Shown here piece by piece: positions 17,880 to 26,855 of a stretch of 64,000 bases of DNA. The DNA comes from Mesobacillus maritimus (GTDB lineage Bacteria > Bacillota > Bacilli > Bacillales > Cytobacillaceae): the NCBI RefSeq assembly GCF_023715205.1, contig NZ_JAMBNR010000001.1, forward strand, positions 186,001 to 250,000, written 5' to 3'. Each line of letters opens with the position of its first letter. Position 1 is the first letter of the stretch. The notes under the pieces are model-generated. The model ran no database searches, was not told where the DNA came from, and saw only the letters and a list, made by a program, of their open reading frames with translations. A program made the translations under genes and the position numbers.

Positions 17880-18076
17880 TGCCCATAAAGAATAATAGAT
17901 GCGGTGCATAAACAGAGGTCGTTCAAACGTGATGTCAACGAGCTCGTAACAAAGACGGACCGTCGGAATGCAAGTGTACCATGTATTGTCGCTCTCTTAG
18001 AGAAGCACGTAGGGTAGATTACACAGTAAGCTTCCGAACTATGTTCGCTGTTTTTTAAACAGGGGAGGTATTTTTT
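17880..18076 (+). ncRNA. Candidate bridge RNA region of the IS110 element
   Basis: A non-coding stretch directly upstream of the transposase, with local hairpin potential (for example GACGGACCGTC near 17953). In IS110-group elements the left non-coding end is known to encode the bridge RNA that guides recombination. The position fits, but the loops were not modelled, so the call rests on element family and location. Confidence 0.4.
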
Positions 18077-19299
18077 GTGCGTATAATTAGCAACTTTGTC
18101 TGTGGTTTAGATGTCCACAAGAAAAGCATAACTGCATGTGTGCTACTGCCTAATCAAAAACATATCGAAACCTTCGGGACCATGACAGATGATCTTATAT
18201 TACTTATAGATTGGATTCGCTCCCATAACTGTACTCATATGGCGATGGAAAGTACAGGGGTCTATTGGAAACCAATTTATAATCTTCTTGAGTTGGAACC
18301 TGATATTGAAGCTTATGTTGTCAATGCGCAGCATATTAAACAAGTACCTGGTCGTAAGACGGACGTTAAGGATGCAGAATGGATAGCAGAACTCTTAAAA
18401 CATGGCCTCTTAAAACCGAGCTATATTCCATCAAGAGAGCAGAGAGAACTACGCGAACTTGTTCGTTATCGCAGAAGTTTAATTGACGAAAAAGCAAGAG
18501 AGGCCAATCGCATACAAAAAGTGTTAGAAGGTGCCAATATAAAACTTGGTTCCGTTGCTTCAAATGTACTAGGAGTTTCTGGGAGAGCTATTATTAACGA
18601 AATAATTAAAGGCAACATTGAACCAACTAAATTAGCTGAGTTATCTAAAGGTAAACTTAGAAAAAAGAAAGAGCTATTAGAACAATCCTTGAATGGACTA
18701 ATTGGTCCCCACCAACGTCTTATGCTTAAAAAACAAATAGAGCATATAGAATTTTTGGAAGAGCAGATATCCGAATTGGATGAAGAAATTAAAAAAAGAA
18801 CATCTTCTTTTGAAGAAGATATAAGGTATATGGATAGCATACCTGGAATAGGCAGACAAACAGCTGAACAATTATTAGCTGAAGTTGGACCAGATATGAC
18901 TCGATTTCCAACAGCTAATCATTTGACCTCCTGGGCTGGGATGGCTCCAGGTCAAAATGAAAGTGCAGGAAAAAAAGACCTGCCAAAACAAGGAATGGGA
19001 ATAAACATCTTCGGAGTGCTCTAATTGAAGCAGCAAATAGCATTATAAGAAAAAAAGATAGTTACCTTCAGGCTAAATACCACCGTATAAAACGAAGGCG
19101 TGGTAGTAAAAAAGCAGCTGTTGCCATTGCCCGTCAACTTTTAGTTATTGTTTATCATTTATTAACTAGAAAAGAACAATATCAAGAATTAGGTTCCGGT
19201 CATTATAAAAACCAAGCGATAGAAATTAAAAAGAACAAGGCGTTAAAGAGTTTAAAGAAGTTAGGATATGAAGTAGTTTTGTCGCCACAAACTGCTTAA
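18077..19299 (+). pseudogene. IS110 family transposase, one frameshift
   Basis: Starts with GTG after GGGGAGG. The N-terminal DEDD/RuvC-like domain shows CGLDVHKKS (D11), MAMESTGVYWKP and GRKTDVKDAEWIAELL; a coiled-coil middle (about 190-255) follows; then the Transposase_20 part with IPGIGRQTAEQLLAEVG and LTSWAGMAPGQNESAGK. Right after this Ser-containing motif the frame breaks at a run of seven A residues (18970-18976). A one-base backward shift restores RPAKTRNGNKHLRSALIEAAN and runs to the stop at 19297. This is either an inactivating or sequencing deletion in the A run, or programmed -1 slippage on A-AAA-AAA. Confidence 0.85.
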
Positions 19300-19320
19300 A
19301 TCCAGATTTTATATCCTGAA

Positions 19321-19355
19321 TAAGGGATTCAAAAAAACGATAAACGAATCCCTTA
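19321..19355. terminator. Hairpin past the transposase
   Basis: TAAGGGATTC pairs perfectly with GAATCCCTTA across a 15-base loop shortly after the transposase. It lacks a strong U run, so it may be an IS-end structure rather than a terminator. Confidence 0.45.
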
Positions 19356-19394
19356 CTTTCTTATTGCCTTTTTTAAGAAAAATTTTCAGGGTAG

Positions 19395-19409
19395 TTTGAG
19401 AAAAGAGCC
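19395..19409 (-). repeat. MITE-like repeat, outer end of copy B
   Basis: TTTGAGAAAAGAGCC is the exact reverse complement of the left end of copy C (22834) and a two-mismatch complement of the end at 17661, so the IS110 region is bracketed by inverted repeats. Confidence 0.6.
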
Positions 19410-19420
19410 TTCTAAATAGA

Positions 19421-19449
19421 AAAACAAGCGGGGTTATTCCCCGCTTGTT
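19421..19449 (-). terminator. Intrinsic terminator of the amidinotransferase-fold gene
   Basis: On the - strand AACAAGCGGGG pairs with CCCCGCTTGTT, followed by TTTTC. The stop codon at 19434 lies in the loop/arm. Confidence 0.88.
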
Positions 19450-20297
19450 CTTAAAATTGGCATAGTACAGCATCGGAATGATCCGCCTGATTTAATAATT
19501 TCTGTTATATCCACTTCGATGACTTCAAACCCTCGATCTCTTAACTGTTTATTCACTTCTTTATTAACAGGCAAGCTGATCACTTTTTTGTTTCCAATAG
19601 ATAAGACATTTGTTCCTAGTGTAAATTGTTCTTCCTTAGAAACCTCAATTAATTCGTATCTGGATCCAAACAATTCAATATCTTCTTTAGTCAACGCCTC
19701 AGGGTAAATGATTGCGAGTTCCGGGGAAATGACGTTAAAGACACAATCAAGATGAAGGTAAGTTTCTTTAAACTTTATTCCTTTCACATCAAAACTTGTT
19801 AATAATTGACTTAAGTGTTCTACTGCTTGTTGATTGGTTCGAGCACTTAATCCGATGTAAATGGTCTCGCGATCGATGATAACATCGCCACCTTCGATAT
19901 GATCCCCCACAATATTATAATAGGAGAAACCTTCATCTTCGAGCCATTGACGAAGAACATTCTCTTCTCCTTGGCGAACCTCGCTTGCCATATCAGCTAC
20001 GAAAACAGTCTTTCCAAGTGTGAAGCCGATATCACGTGTAAATACCTGTTCGGGGTACTTTTTATGATATGGCAGTAAAATTGTTTCAATTCCATAGGAT
20101 TTTAGCGTTTTAACAAAGTTTTCATGTTGTTCTAGTGCCCGATCGATATGTATCCCTTCATCTTTAAAGTGCTTTTGCGTTTCATTGATCACATCTCGAA
20201 TCGTCATATATTGTGGTTGACAAAGGATAACTCGTTTTAGTGTATCGTATTCAGTAAAACAAGCTGTCTTATGTTCCATATTAGAGTTAACGGTCAT
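19434..20297 (-). CDS. Dimethylarginine dimethylaminohydrolase-like hydrolase (YkgA type)
   Basis: A 287-residue member of the guanidino-group-modifying (amidinotransferase/arginine deiminase) superfamily. Motifs: VFTRDIGFTLG near 88 and HIEGGDVIIDR near 135 with substrate acidic residues, YLHLDCVFNVISP with the catalytic His, and GGSFRCCTMPILR with the catalytic Cys close to the C-terminus. The start at 20297 follows AAGGAGG; the longer upstream reading has none. The family hydrolyses methylarginines, citrulline- or agmatine-like guanidines. It is a single gene with its own terminator. Substrate not determinable. Confidence 0.85.
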   Translation of the reverse strand: MTVNSNMEHKTACFTEYDTLKRVILCQPQYMTIRDVINETQKHFKDEGIHIDRALEQHENFVKTLKSYGIETILLPYHKKYPEQVFTRDIGFTLGKTVFVADMASEVRQGEENVLRQWLEDEGFSYYNIVGDHIEGGDVIIDRETIYIGLSARTNQQAVEHLSQLLTSFDVKGIKFKETYLHLDCVFNVISPELAIIYPEALTKEDIELFGSRYELIEVSKEEQFTLGTNVLSIGNKKVISLPVNKEVNKQLRDRGFEVIEVDITEIIKSGGSFRCCTMPILRTSGE

Positions 20298-20483
20298 ACT
20301 AAACCTCCTTATAAATCCTTCGATTTTTAATATACCCCGAACTGGAAACAAATACTGATACAGGCATTAGACATAAGCAATCTTTCTTTTCAAATTGATA
20401 ACGAAAAGGTTGAAAAATTTATTCTTTCCCCGCTCTTACAAATGTGGCTATGGTATAGTTTGTAAGAAGGAGTTGAACTAAAA

Positions 20484-21290
20484 TTGCATGAACTTAATCA
20501 AATTTTAAACACCCCTCAATTTCAATCTAAAGAGACATTAAAATCTCAATTAAAAGACCTTGGGATTGGACCAGGTGACAAAATCATGGTCCACTCATCC
20601 TTAAGTTCGATGGGCTGGATTGCTGGTGGTGCACAAGCGGTTGTTGAAGCATTAATGGAAACGGTCACAACTAGCGGTACAATCGTTATGCCTGCACAGT
20701 CTGCTGATAATTCTGAACCCTCTTATTGGATGGCACCGCCCGTTCCAGCAGAATGGCACCAATCGATTCGTGATTTTTTTCCGGCTTTTGACCCCCATCT
20801 CACTCCATTAAGAGAAATGGGGAAAATTGCTGAATGTTTTCATCGACATCCTGCTACAATTAGGAGTCCTCATCCCGCTCATTCGTTTATGGCTTGGGGA
20901 TATGATGCTGAGGAATGGATGTGCGAACACCCACTAGATGACTCATTCGGGGAAACATCCCCACTCGGAAAAATGATGAATGCAAACGTAAAGATCATTT
21001 TAATTGGTACTGGATTTGATTCATGTACGGCTCTCCATTTTGCGGAATATGCCCAAGAAAACCGTTCAACCTCACTACAAGGAGCTGCGATGCTGGTAGA
21101 TGGTCAACGTGCTTGGGTGGAATATGAATGCTTGGATATGGATTCTGATCGATTCCCAGAGATTGCAAAAGAATTTCGCGGTGAAATTTTTGAAGGAAAA
21201 CTCGGAATGGCAAAAACAATTATTGTAGAAATGCAACCGTTAGTGGAGTTTGGAATTACATGGCTAGCCAAACAACCTGTGGTTGATTAG
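20484..21290 (+). CDS. AAC(3) family aminoglycoside N-acetyltransferase (YokD-like)
   Basis: A 268-residue protein of the aminoglycoside 3-N-acetyltransferase family. Seen are GPGDKIMVHSSLSSMGWIAGGAQAV (about 29-53), VMPAQSADNSEP, RSPHPAHSFMAWG with the catalytic His near 135, and GTGFDSCTALHFAEY near 175. The start is TTG at 20484 with GAAGGAG upstream; no in-frame ATG is close. Chromosomal Bacillus members such as YokD and FrbF-like enzymes often acetylate other amines, so resistance is not implied by sequence alone. Single gene in its neighbourhood. Confidence 0.85.
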   Translation: MHELNQILNTPQFQSKETLKSQLKDLGIGPGDKIMVHSSLSSMGWIAGGAQAVVEALMETVTTSGTIVMPAQSADNSEPSYWMAPPVPAEWHQSIRDFFPAFDPHLTPLREMGKIAECFHRHPATIRSPHPAHSFMAWGYDAEEWMCEHPLDDSFGETSPLGKMMNANVKIILIGTGFDSCTALHFAEYAQENRSTSLQGAAMLVDGQRAWVEYECLDMDSDRFPEIAKEFRGEIFEGKLGMAKTIIVEMQPLVEFGITWLAKQPVVD

Positions 21291-21364
21291 TAAAGACACG
21301 GTAAAATCATTTTGTTAAGTGAGAGAATGAAAACGAAACATGATATTTTCTAATTACCAGAAAC

Positions 21365-21411
21365 CTGTATTATTAAGATTGTTGTTAAATTACTAAAGTA
21401 AATTAACAGCC
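21365..21411 (+). repeat. MITE-like repeat, decayed fragment G
   Basis: CTGTATTATTAAGATTGTTG followed by TTAAATTACTAAAG matches the left 45 bases of copy B/E with several mismatches. The rest of the element is absent. Confidence 0.45.
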
Positions 21412-21464
21412 ACAACAGAAAAAAAAACAGTCTTACATAAATGTATAAAAAACTGAACAAAACA

Positions 21465-21500
21465 AAAGAATCGGACTATCAACAGATAAGTCTGATTCTT
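21465..21500 (-). terminator. Terminator of the patatin gene
   Basis: On the - strand AAGAATCAGACT pairs with AGTCCGATTCTT (one mismatch), followed by TTGTTTTG. Confidence 0.75.
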
Positions 21501-21514
21501 CTATTTGTCTAAAA

Positions 21515-22432
21515 TCACCTATTAATAAATTGGGTAATTTCTTGTTTGTACTGTGCAAAAGTCTGTTGCCCAAATCCAATGAGTTTATCCATATATTCTA
21601 CATCATCAAATGGCATTTCTTCGCCAAGCTCTTTATTAATCCTTAAATAATTCTTCCCGAGTAGTAAGTTACAGTGGTAAGAAACAGATTCAGAAGAAAT
21701 ATCCATAGCAAGATCAATTAATTTTGGCGTTACTTTAAAAGATGGCAATTCGAACGGTAACCAATGACGCAAACCCCAGTACTTTTCACCATCTATTGAA
21801 AAATCAATGTTTTGTTTACCAGTCCCTATTGATAAAATTTGTGTTGATTCTAAGGTTTGGTGATGGTAATGAAGGGCATCGGTTAAGCTCACAAGAGATG
21901 GGTTATTAGCCCAAAGACCGCCGTCTATGGACAAATATTTATTCCCAATATTATTAGGTGGAAAATAGACAGGAGCGGAACAGGAGGATAGAACTGCATC
22001 CCAAAGTTTCACAGAAACTTCATCCATTTCATTCGGGCCTTTACTTCGATGAACATAGGGTTTACCGCGAGTTAAATCGACCGTTGGAATTAGCAGATGT
22101 TTTTCTACGTCTGATAAAAGAGTATCTCCAAAAGAGTCTTTTAAGAGGCTTCGCAAATGTCGATCACTGTAAACACTCTTGAATAGACCAACTTTAGCTT
22201 CACGGAGAAAAATTTGCTTCCCGTATTTTAAGTACTGCGCTAATAATGGATCCATTTCCTTTTCTAATGCAACAGCCGAAGCAATAATTGAACCTGTACT
22301 TGTTCCAGCAATCAAGTCAAAAAGAGTGCCAATCTTTTGCTGATATTCTTCTTCTATCGCTTTTAAAATGGCAATCGCGAAAACGCCACGAATCCCGCCA
22401 CCATCGATGCATAGAATTTTCAAAGCAATCAC
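21515..22432 (-). CDS. Patatin-like phospholipase
   Basis: A 305-residue soluble patatin-fold lipid acyl hydrolase with all catalytic features: oxyanion hole DGGGIRGVF at about 10-18, nucleophile motif GTSTGS near 43-48 and the Asp of SIDGGLWANNP near 170. Start codons GTG (22432) and TTG (22423) are both possible; the TTG has AGGTG at better spacing. Patatins of this size include CBASS effectors such as CapV, but no CD-NTase or other defence gene is near, so a housekeeping or spore lipid role is as likely. An unknown 90-residue gene precedes it on the same strand. Confidence 0.85.
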   Translation of the reverse strand: MIALKILCIDGGGIRGVFAIAILKAIEEEYQQKIGTLFDLIAGTSTGSIIASAVALEKEMDPLLAQYLKYGKQIFLREAKVGLFKSVYSDRHLRSLLKDSFGDTLLSDVEKHLLIPTVDLTRGKPYVHRSKGPNEMDEVSVKLWDAVLSSCSAPVYFPPNNIGNKYLSIDGGLWANNPSLVSLTDALHYHHQTLESTQILSIGTGKQNIDFSIDGEKYWGLRHWLPFELPSFKVTPKLIDLAMDISSESVSYHCNLLLGKNYLRINKELGEEMPFDDVEYMDKLIGFGQQTFAQYKQEITQFINR

Positions 22433-22490
22433 CTAGCATTCTGCAATTTCGATTAGGTTCCCCTTTTTTTCTACCATTATGAAATTACAT

Positions 22491-22763
22491 TTACTCTGAT
22501 TTTTCCGATTCGAACTCCATGACTTTTTCAAGCTTTTCTACTAGCACCATACATTTCCGATTCCCAATATCATATATGTACATTTTTTGTTCTTTTTCTT
22601 GAAGGAACTTCCTAAATTGAATATCGCCTTCAAGCTGATTTTTCACAGCAAGTTCCGATACCATTTTCATAATTTGATTAATGGTTGGTTCTATTTGTGA
22701 TGCAATTTTGATTGGGACAGGTAATCCTTTAACCCTGAAAGTTACGATTATAACCTTATCCAA
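22491..22763 (-). CDS. Small hypothetical protein upstream of patatin
   Basis: Not recognised. About 90 residues, soluble: a beta strand (VIIVTFRVKGLPVPIKIA), an amphipathic helix (PTINQIMKMVSELAVKN) and another alpha-beta pair, suggesting a small ubiquitin-like or ferredoxin-like alpha/beta fold. TTG at 22763 is preferred because GAGGAG directly abuts the ATG at 22772, leaving no spacer. It lies about 60 bases before the patatin gene in the same direction and may be cotranscribed with it. Confidence 0.55.
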   Translation of the reverse strand: MDKVIIVTFRVKGLPVPIKIASQIEPTINQIMKMVSELAVKNQLEGDIQFRKFLQEKEQKMYIYDIGNRKCMVLVEKLEKVMEFESEKSE

Positions 22764-22833
22764 TGAATTCATCTCCTCGGTAAAATAATTCGACTCAAGG
22801 AGATGAATTCCTGCACTTTTCTTTTTTGTTTAT

Positions 22834-22975
22834 GGCTCTTTTCTCAAAACACGGTTGTGGAATATAGAATAATTTAGCTATGATTCCATTCCATAGTTCG
22901 TTACGCTTCTAAATAAAGGATAACGCAGAGAAAGGCTTATTTCGCGTTTTAGCTCCAAACTTTAAGAAAACATCC
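22834..22975 (-). repeat. MITE-like repeat, copy C
   Basis: Left end GGCTCTTTTCTCAAAAC, right end TTTAAGAAAACATCC. On the - strand GGAATGGAATCATAGC and GCGAAATAAGCCTTT match copy E. It occupies most of the 225-base gap between ilvE and the small gene. Confidence 0.7.
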
Positions 22976-22997
22976 TTGTTGATTAAATACGAAAAGT

Positions 22998-24104
22998 TTA
23001 CTTCGGTTGTGCAGCGGTTGCAGGCTCTTGCTTTTCTACTTTTACTGTCCAACCAAATGGATCAGGCTCCGTACCAAGTTGAATCCCTGTAAGAGTATCG
23101 TATAATTTCTTAGATAGCTCTCCAGTTTCCCCATTATTAATAATTAGCTTTTCGTTTTCCCAGAAAAGTTCACCAACAGGTGAAATCACGGCTGCAGTCC
23201 CTGTTCCGAACGCCTCTTCTAAGTGCCCATCCTTATATGCTTGATAAAGTTCCTCCATCGATATTTGTTGTTCAGATACAGGAATATTCCAATGTTTTAA
23301 AAGTTGAAGAATGGAGTCACGCGTTACCCCTTCAAGGATACTTCCATTTAATTTCGGGGTCACAACCTTACCTTTGATTTTAAAGAAAATATTCATACTT
23401 CCAACTTCTTCAATGTATTTATTTTCTCTTCCGTCTAACCAAAGAACTTGAGAATACCCTTCTTTTTCTGCTACTTCTTGGGCTTTTAAACTCCCTGCAT
23501 AGTTACCAGCCGTTTTTGCATTTCCTGTTCCACCAATTGTTGCCCGCACATACTTGCGTTCGACAGCAATTTTAACAGGATTAATACCTTCTTTGTAATA
23601 AGCCCCTACAGGTGAAAGAATGACAATAAACTTATAACGACTAGATGGAGCAACACCTAAGTAAGGCTCGGTTGCAAAGATAAATGGACGAATATATAGA
23701 GAAGTTCCCTGTGCGGTTGGAACCCATTCTCTTTCAATATCGATTATCTTTTGAATCGCTGCTAATGCTAACTCTTCATCGATCGGTGGGATACATAGTC
23801 GATCATTTGAACGGTTCAAGCGTTTCATGTTCATGTCAGGTCTAAAAAGCAATACATCATTATTTTCTGTATGATAAGCCTTCAAACCCTCAAAAACTGT
23901 TTGCCCGTAATGGAAAACCATCGATGCCGGATCAAGGGTTAACGGCTGATATGGAACAATACGAGCATCATGCCAGCCTTTTCCTTCTGTATAATCGACA
24001 ATAAACATATGGTCGGTAAAATTCTTCCCAAACTCGAGATGATCGAAATCCGGTTTTTGTTTTGGTTCCGTTGTTAAGTTGACTTCAATTTTAAAATCTG
24101 TCAT
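22998..24104 (-). CDS. ilvE: Branched-chain amino acid aminotransferase
   Basis: PLP-dependent fold-type IV enzyme interconverting branched-chain amino acids and 2-oxo acids in the cytoplasm. Seen are VFHYGQTVFEGLKAY near 63-77, YIRPFIFATEPYLG near 137-150, the PLP lysine K197 in GGTGNAKTAGNYAGSL, LDGRENKYIEEVGSMNIFF with the conserved Glu, and EAFGTGTAAVISPVG near the end. Length 368 is typical of the large IlvE/IlvK type. It lies 49 bases after proA on the same strand and may be read from the proBA transcript; an AT-rich stretch before it could also hold its own promoter. Confidence 0.93.
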   Translation of the reverse strand: MTDFKIEVNLTTEPKQKPDFDHLEFGKNFTDHMFIVDYTEGKGWHDARIVPYQPLTLDPASMVFHYGQTVFEGLKAYHTENNDVLLFRPDMNMKRLNRSNDRLCIPPIDEELALAAIQKIIDIEREWVPTAQGTSLYIRPFIFATEPYLGVAPSSRYKFIVILSPVGAYYKEGINPVKIAVERKYVRATIGGTGNAKTAGNYAGSLKAQEVAEKEGYSQVLWLDGRENKYIEEVGSMNIFFKIKGKVVTPKLNGSILEGVTRDSILQLLKHWNIPVSEQQISMEELYQAYKDGHLEEAFGTGTAAVISPVGELFWENEKLIINNGETGELSKKLYDTLTGIQLGTEPDPFGWTVKVEKQEPATAAQPK

Positions 24105-24153
24105 ATATTCATTCCCCTGTTCAATAAATTATATTTTAATAATATTATGACAT

Positions 24154-25401
24154 TTATTTACGAATTTGACCATTCCCATATACAAAAAATTTACTAGAAG
24201 TTAAAGCCTCAAGCCCCATTGGTCCTCTTGCATGTAATTTTTGTGTGCTAATTCCGATTTCTGCACCATAACCAAACTCAAATCCATCAGTAAACCGTGT
24301 TGATGCATTATGATAAACCGCCGCTGCATCCACTCTCGTTTGGAAAATTTCAGCATTTCTTTCATCATTTGTAATAATGGCTTCGGAATGTTTTGTACCG
24401 TACTGATTGATATGGGTAATGGCTTCGTCTACCGACTTAACAATTTTCACGCTGACAGATAAAGCTAGATACTCCGTATACCAATCTTCTTCCGTAGCAG
24501 GTTTCGCTGCAGAAAACTCTTGACAAACTGTTTCATCTCCATAGGTTTCTACACCATGATGGTCAAGAATCAATAACAAACCCTGCCCATGTTTTGCAAA
24601 CCATTTTTCATGAATTAATACTGTTTCAATCGCATTGCAGACAGATGGTCTTTGTGTTTTTCCGTTAATAACAATCTCTTCAGCCATCGATTTTTCTGCA
24701 CTTTCGTCAATATAAATATGGCAATTCCCCGCACCTGTTTCAATCACTGGAACGGTTGATTCTCTAACCACAGTGTCAATTAGATTTTTTCCACCTCTTG
24801 GAATCAATACGTCAAGGTATTCCTTTAAATGGAATAACTCCTTTGCAGTTTCTCGACTAGTATCCTCAAGTAACTGTACAGCTTCCATTGGAAGTGCACT
24901 ATTTTGTAAAGCACGGTGAATCGAGTGAACCAATGCGATATTGGAGTATCGAGCAGATGAGCTTCCACGTAAGACAACTGCATTACCTGTTTTCAATGCG
25001 AGTGTAGCTGCATCAATCGTTACATTTGGACGGGCCTCGTAAATCATCCCAATTACACCCATTGGAACTCGATTTTTCTTGATGATAAGCCCATTCTCTT
25101 TTTCAATATTTTCTAAGTTTTCTCCAATTGGATCTTTTAATTGGATTAACAAGCGAACTGCATCCGCCATATCTTGTATTCGTTTCTCATTTAACATAAT
25201 TCTGTCAAGAACGGATTCTGAAAGTCCATTTTGCCTACCTGTCTCTAAATCTTTCTGATTCTCAAGTAGGATGGTATCCTTATCTACAATCAATTGATCA
25301 GCAATTAATTCAAGAGCATTATTTTTCACCTCTGTGTCTACACCTACTAATATTCTGCTTGCTTCTTTTGCTAATTTTCCTTTATTAACGACTTCACTCA
25401 T
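24154..25401 (-). CDS. proA: Gamma-glutamyl phosphate reductase
   Basis: Second step of proline synthesis: NADPH reduction of glutamyl-5-phosphate to the semialdehyde. The 415-residue aldehyde-dehydrogenase-fold protein shows [18 protein letters not shown] near 105, [11 protein letters not shown], the catalytic Cys in [13 protein letters not shown], and [29 protein letters not shown] near the C-terminus. The ATG at 25401 follows AGGAGG; a longer reading overlaps proB. It begins 11 bases after proB, forming a classic proBA operon under the T-box. Confidence 0.95.
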   Translation of the reverse strand: MSEVVNKGKLAKEASRILVGVDTEVKNNALELIADQLIVDKDTILLENQKDLETGRQNGLSESVLDRIMLNEKRIQDMADAVRLLIQLKDPIGENLENIEKENGLIIKKNRVPMGVIGMIYEARPNVTIDAATLALKTGNAVVLRGSSSARYSNIALVHSIHRALQNSALPMEAVQLLEDTSRETAKELFHLKEYLDVLIPRGGKNLIDTVVRESTVPVIETGAGNCHIYIDESAEKSMAEEIVINGKTQRPSVCNAIETVLIHEKWFAKHGQGLLLILDHHGVETYGDETVCQEFSAAKPATEEDWYTEYLALSVSVKIVKSVDEAITHINQYGTKHSEAIITNDERNAEIFQTRVDAAAVYHNASTRFTDGFEFGYGAEIGISTQKLHARGPMGLEALTSSKFFVYGNGQIRK

Positions 25402-25412
25402 AATAAATCCTC

Positions 25413-26501
25413 CTATACTTTCACCCAATGATTTCGATGTATTACTTCCATCAAGGGTGTATTTGCTGCACTACTTCTTCCAACCACATCTTTAAGCTCA
25501 TCTGCAGAATAAGCGATTTCACCTTTTCCTAATAAACCACCATTCGGTCCAAAAACTTCAACAACATCACCAGAACGGAACGTGCCCCATATTCTTGTAA
25601 CACCAGCTGGAAGTAAGCTTTTCCCCTTATGTAAAATCGCTTCCTCTGCCCCCTGATCAACAAAAATAGCTCCTGAAACTTCTGAATGTAAAGCAATCCA
25701 TTGTCTTCTTGTATTGATAGAGGAAACTTGCGGATTTTGAATATAAGTACCATCACCATTTCCCTTGATGATCTCGACGAGTTTTGCCTCTCCTTTTCCT
25801 TGTCCGATAAAGACAGGAACCCCTAGAGAAAGTGCGGTTTTTGCTGCCATTAGCTTTGACTTCATCCCACCGGTTCCTACTTTTGAGCCTGAACCTTCTG
25901 CGTAACCTACCATTTCATCCGTAATTTCATCGAGGTAATCGAGACGTTTTGCTTCAGGATTATTGCGCGGATCAGAATCATAGAGCCCATTAATATCTGT
26001 AAGAATAATTAATTGGTCAGCATGAATAAGTCCACTAACTAAAGCAGAAAGCATATCATTGTCTCCAAACGTCAATTCCTCAACAGAAACAGTATCGTTT
26101 TCATTGATAATCGGTAATAATTTTCGTTCGAGTAGTTCCAACAATGTAAAATAAGCATTTTGATAACGTTCACGATTAGAAAAGTCGGTACGTGTTAGAA
26201 GAATTTGGGCCGGAACAATGTTGTGGAGAGAAAACTGCTCTATATAAGATTGAATAAGTAGACTCTGTCCAACCGCAGCCGCCGCCTGTTTTCCTTTCAG
26301 AGTCACAGGTCGTGTAGGATAGCCTAATGAAGTAAACCCGGCAGCAACTGCACCCGATGAGACCATTAGGACTTCATGTCCTTCATTTCTTAGCGCTGCG
26401 ACAGCTTCTACATGGTCACGTAACTTCGCTTGATCAATTTCCCCTTTTTCATTTGTTAATGAACTACTACCAATTTTTACAACTATGCGTTTTTTTTCCA
26501 T
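25413..26501 (-). CDS. proB: Glutamate 5-kinase with PUA domain
   Basis: First step of proline synthesis. The amino acid kinase domain (1-255) shows [21 protein letters not shown] near 48, [16 protein letters not shown] near 135 and [13 protein letters not shown] near 210; a PUA domain (about 275-350, [18 protein letters not shown]) follows. Length 362 is usual for the two-domain form. The start ATG has AAGGGAG upstream. It is the first gene after a proline-specific T-box leader, so its expression should rise when tRNA-Pro is uncharged. Confidence 0.95.
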   Translation of the reverse strand: MEKKRIVVKIGSSSLTNEKGEIDQAKLRDHVEAVAALRNEGHEVLMVSSGAVAAGFTSLGYPTRPVTLKGKQAAAAVGQSLLIQSYIEQFSLHNIVPAQILLTRTDFSNRERYQNAYFTLLELLERKLLPIINENDTVSVEELTFGDNDMLSALVSGLIHADQLIILTDINGLYDSDPRNNPEAKRLDYLDEITDEMVGYAEGSGSKVGTGGMKSKLMAAKTALSLGVPVFIGQGKGEAKLVEIIKGNGDGTYIQNPQVSSINTRRQWIALHSEVSGAIFVDQGAEEAILHKGKSLLPAGVTRIWGTFRSGDVVEVFGPNGGLLGKGEIAYSADELKDVVGRSSAANTPLMEVIHRNHWVKV

Positions 26502-26531
26502 GGTTAAATGCTCCCTTACAAATGACTACAT

Positions 26532-26578
26532 AAAAAAAAGCCCAAATTCATCCTTTATATGAAAGGACGAAAGGGCTT
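26532..26578 (-). terminator. T-box terminator
   Basis: On the - strand AAGCCCTTTCGTCC pairs with GGATGAATTTGGGCTT (bulged), followed by eight T residues. It is the attenuator of the proBA T-box. Confidence 0.85.
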
Positions 26579-26778
26579 ATCTTCCGCGGTACCACCTCTA
26601 TTGGATGTAAAGTTACATCCCGCTTTGCCTGATAACGCCAGGAATAACGCCCATGTATTAGGCATGGGACTCAAAAGGTAGGTTCCGCGACTTAATGTGA
26701 CAGGATATTCCAGCTACTAATCCCGCTCTCTTGCACATAAGGACTCGCGTACTAGTCCTTCGTTAACGTTCAACTATT
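26535..26778 (-). ncRNA. Proline T-box leader of proBA
   Basis: On the - strand the T-box core AGAGGTGGTACCGCGG (26584-26599) precedes the terminator. Stem I carries the AGTA region and GGAATAT loop elements. The specifier position reads GAA-CCT-ACC, with CCT (Pro) at 26680-26682, followed by the usual purine. This agrees with the proB and proA genes behind it: uncharged tRNA-Pro should stabilise the antiterminator. Confidence 0.92.
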
Positions 26779-26785
26779 TGAATAA

Positions 26786-26814
26786 ATATTAAGACGGCTT
26801 TAATAAAAAGTCAA
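26786..26814 (-). promoter_or_regulatory. Promoter of the proBA T-box unit
   Basis: On the - strand TTGACT (26809-26814) and TAATAT (26786-26791) are separated by exactly 17 bases, just before the T-box leader. A strong sigma-A candidate located between hutI and proB. Confidence 0.8.
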
Positions 26815-26855
26815 GATAGGAAAAGCTGCATTTTTATAATATCTGATTTTGATCA

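Larger units (their letters stand above)
17765..19394 (+). mobile_element. IS110-family insertion sequence (boundaries approximate)
   Basis: A transposase gene with a DEDD domain and roughly 300 bases of upstream non-coding DNA, a layout typical of IS110-group elements, which lack obvious terminal inverted repeats. The edges are set by where the surrounding MITE-like repeat stops matching other copies, so they are estimates. The transposase reading frame is broken once. Confidence 0.7.

Noticed and set aside
17655-17909. An 84-codon open frame on the - strand left of the IS110 transposase
   Set aside because: It overlaps the MITE-like repeat and IS non-coding end, has no ribosome site and no recognisable family.
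20484-21290. Aminoglycoside resistance gene acquired by transfer
   Set aside because: The AAC(3)-family call is sound, but chromosomal Bacillaceae homologues are common and there are no mobile-element or composition signs next to it.
21515-22432. CBASS anti-phage effector
   Set aside because: The patatin motifs fit, but no CD-NTase, Cap2/Cap3 or other defence gene lies within the window.
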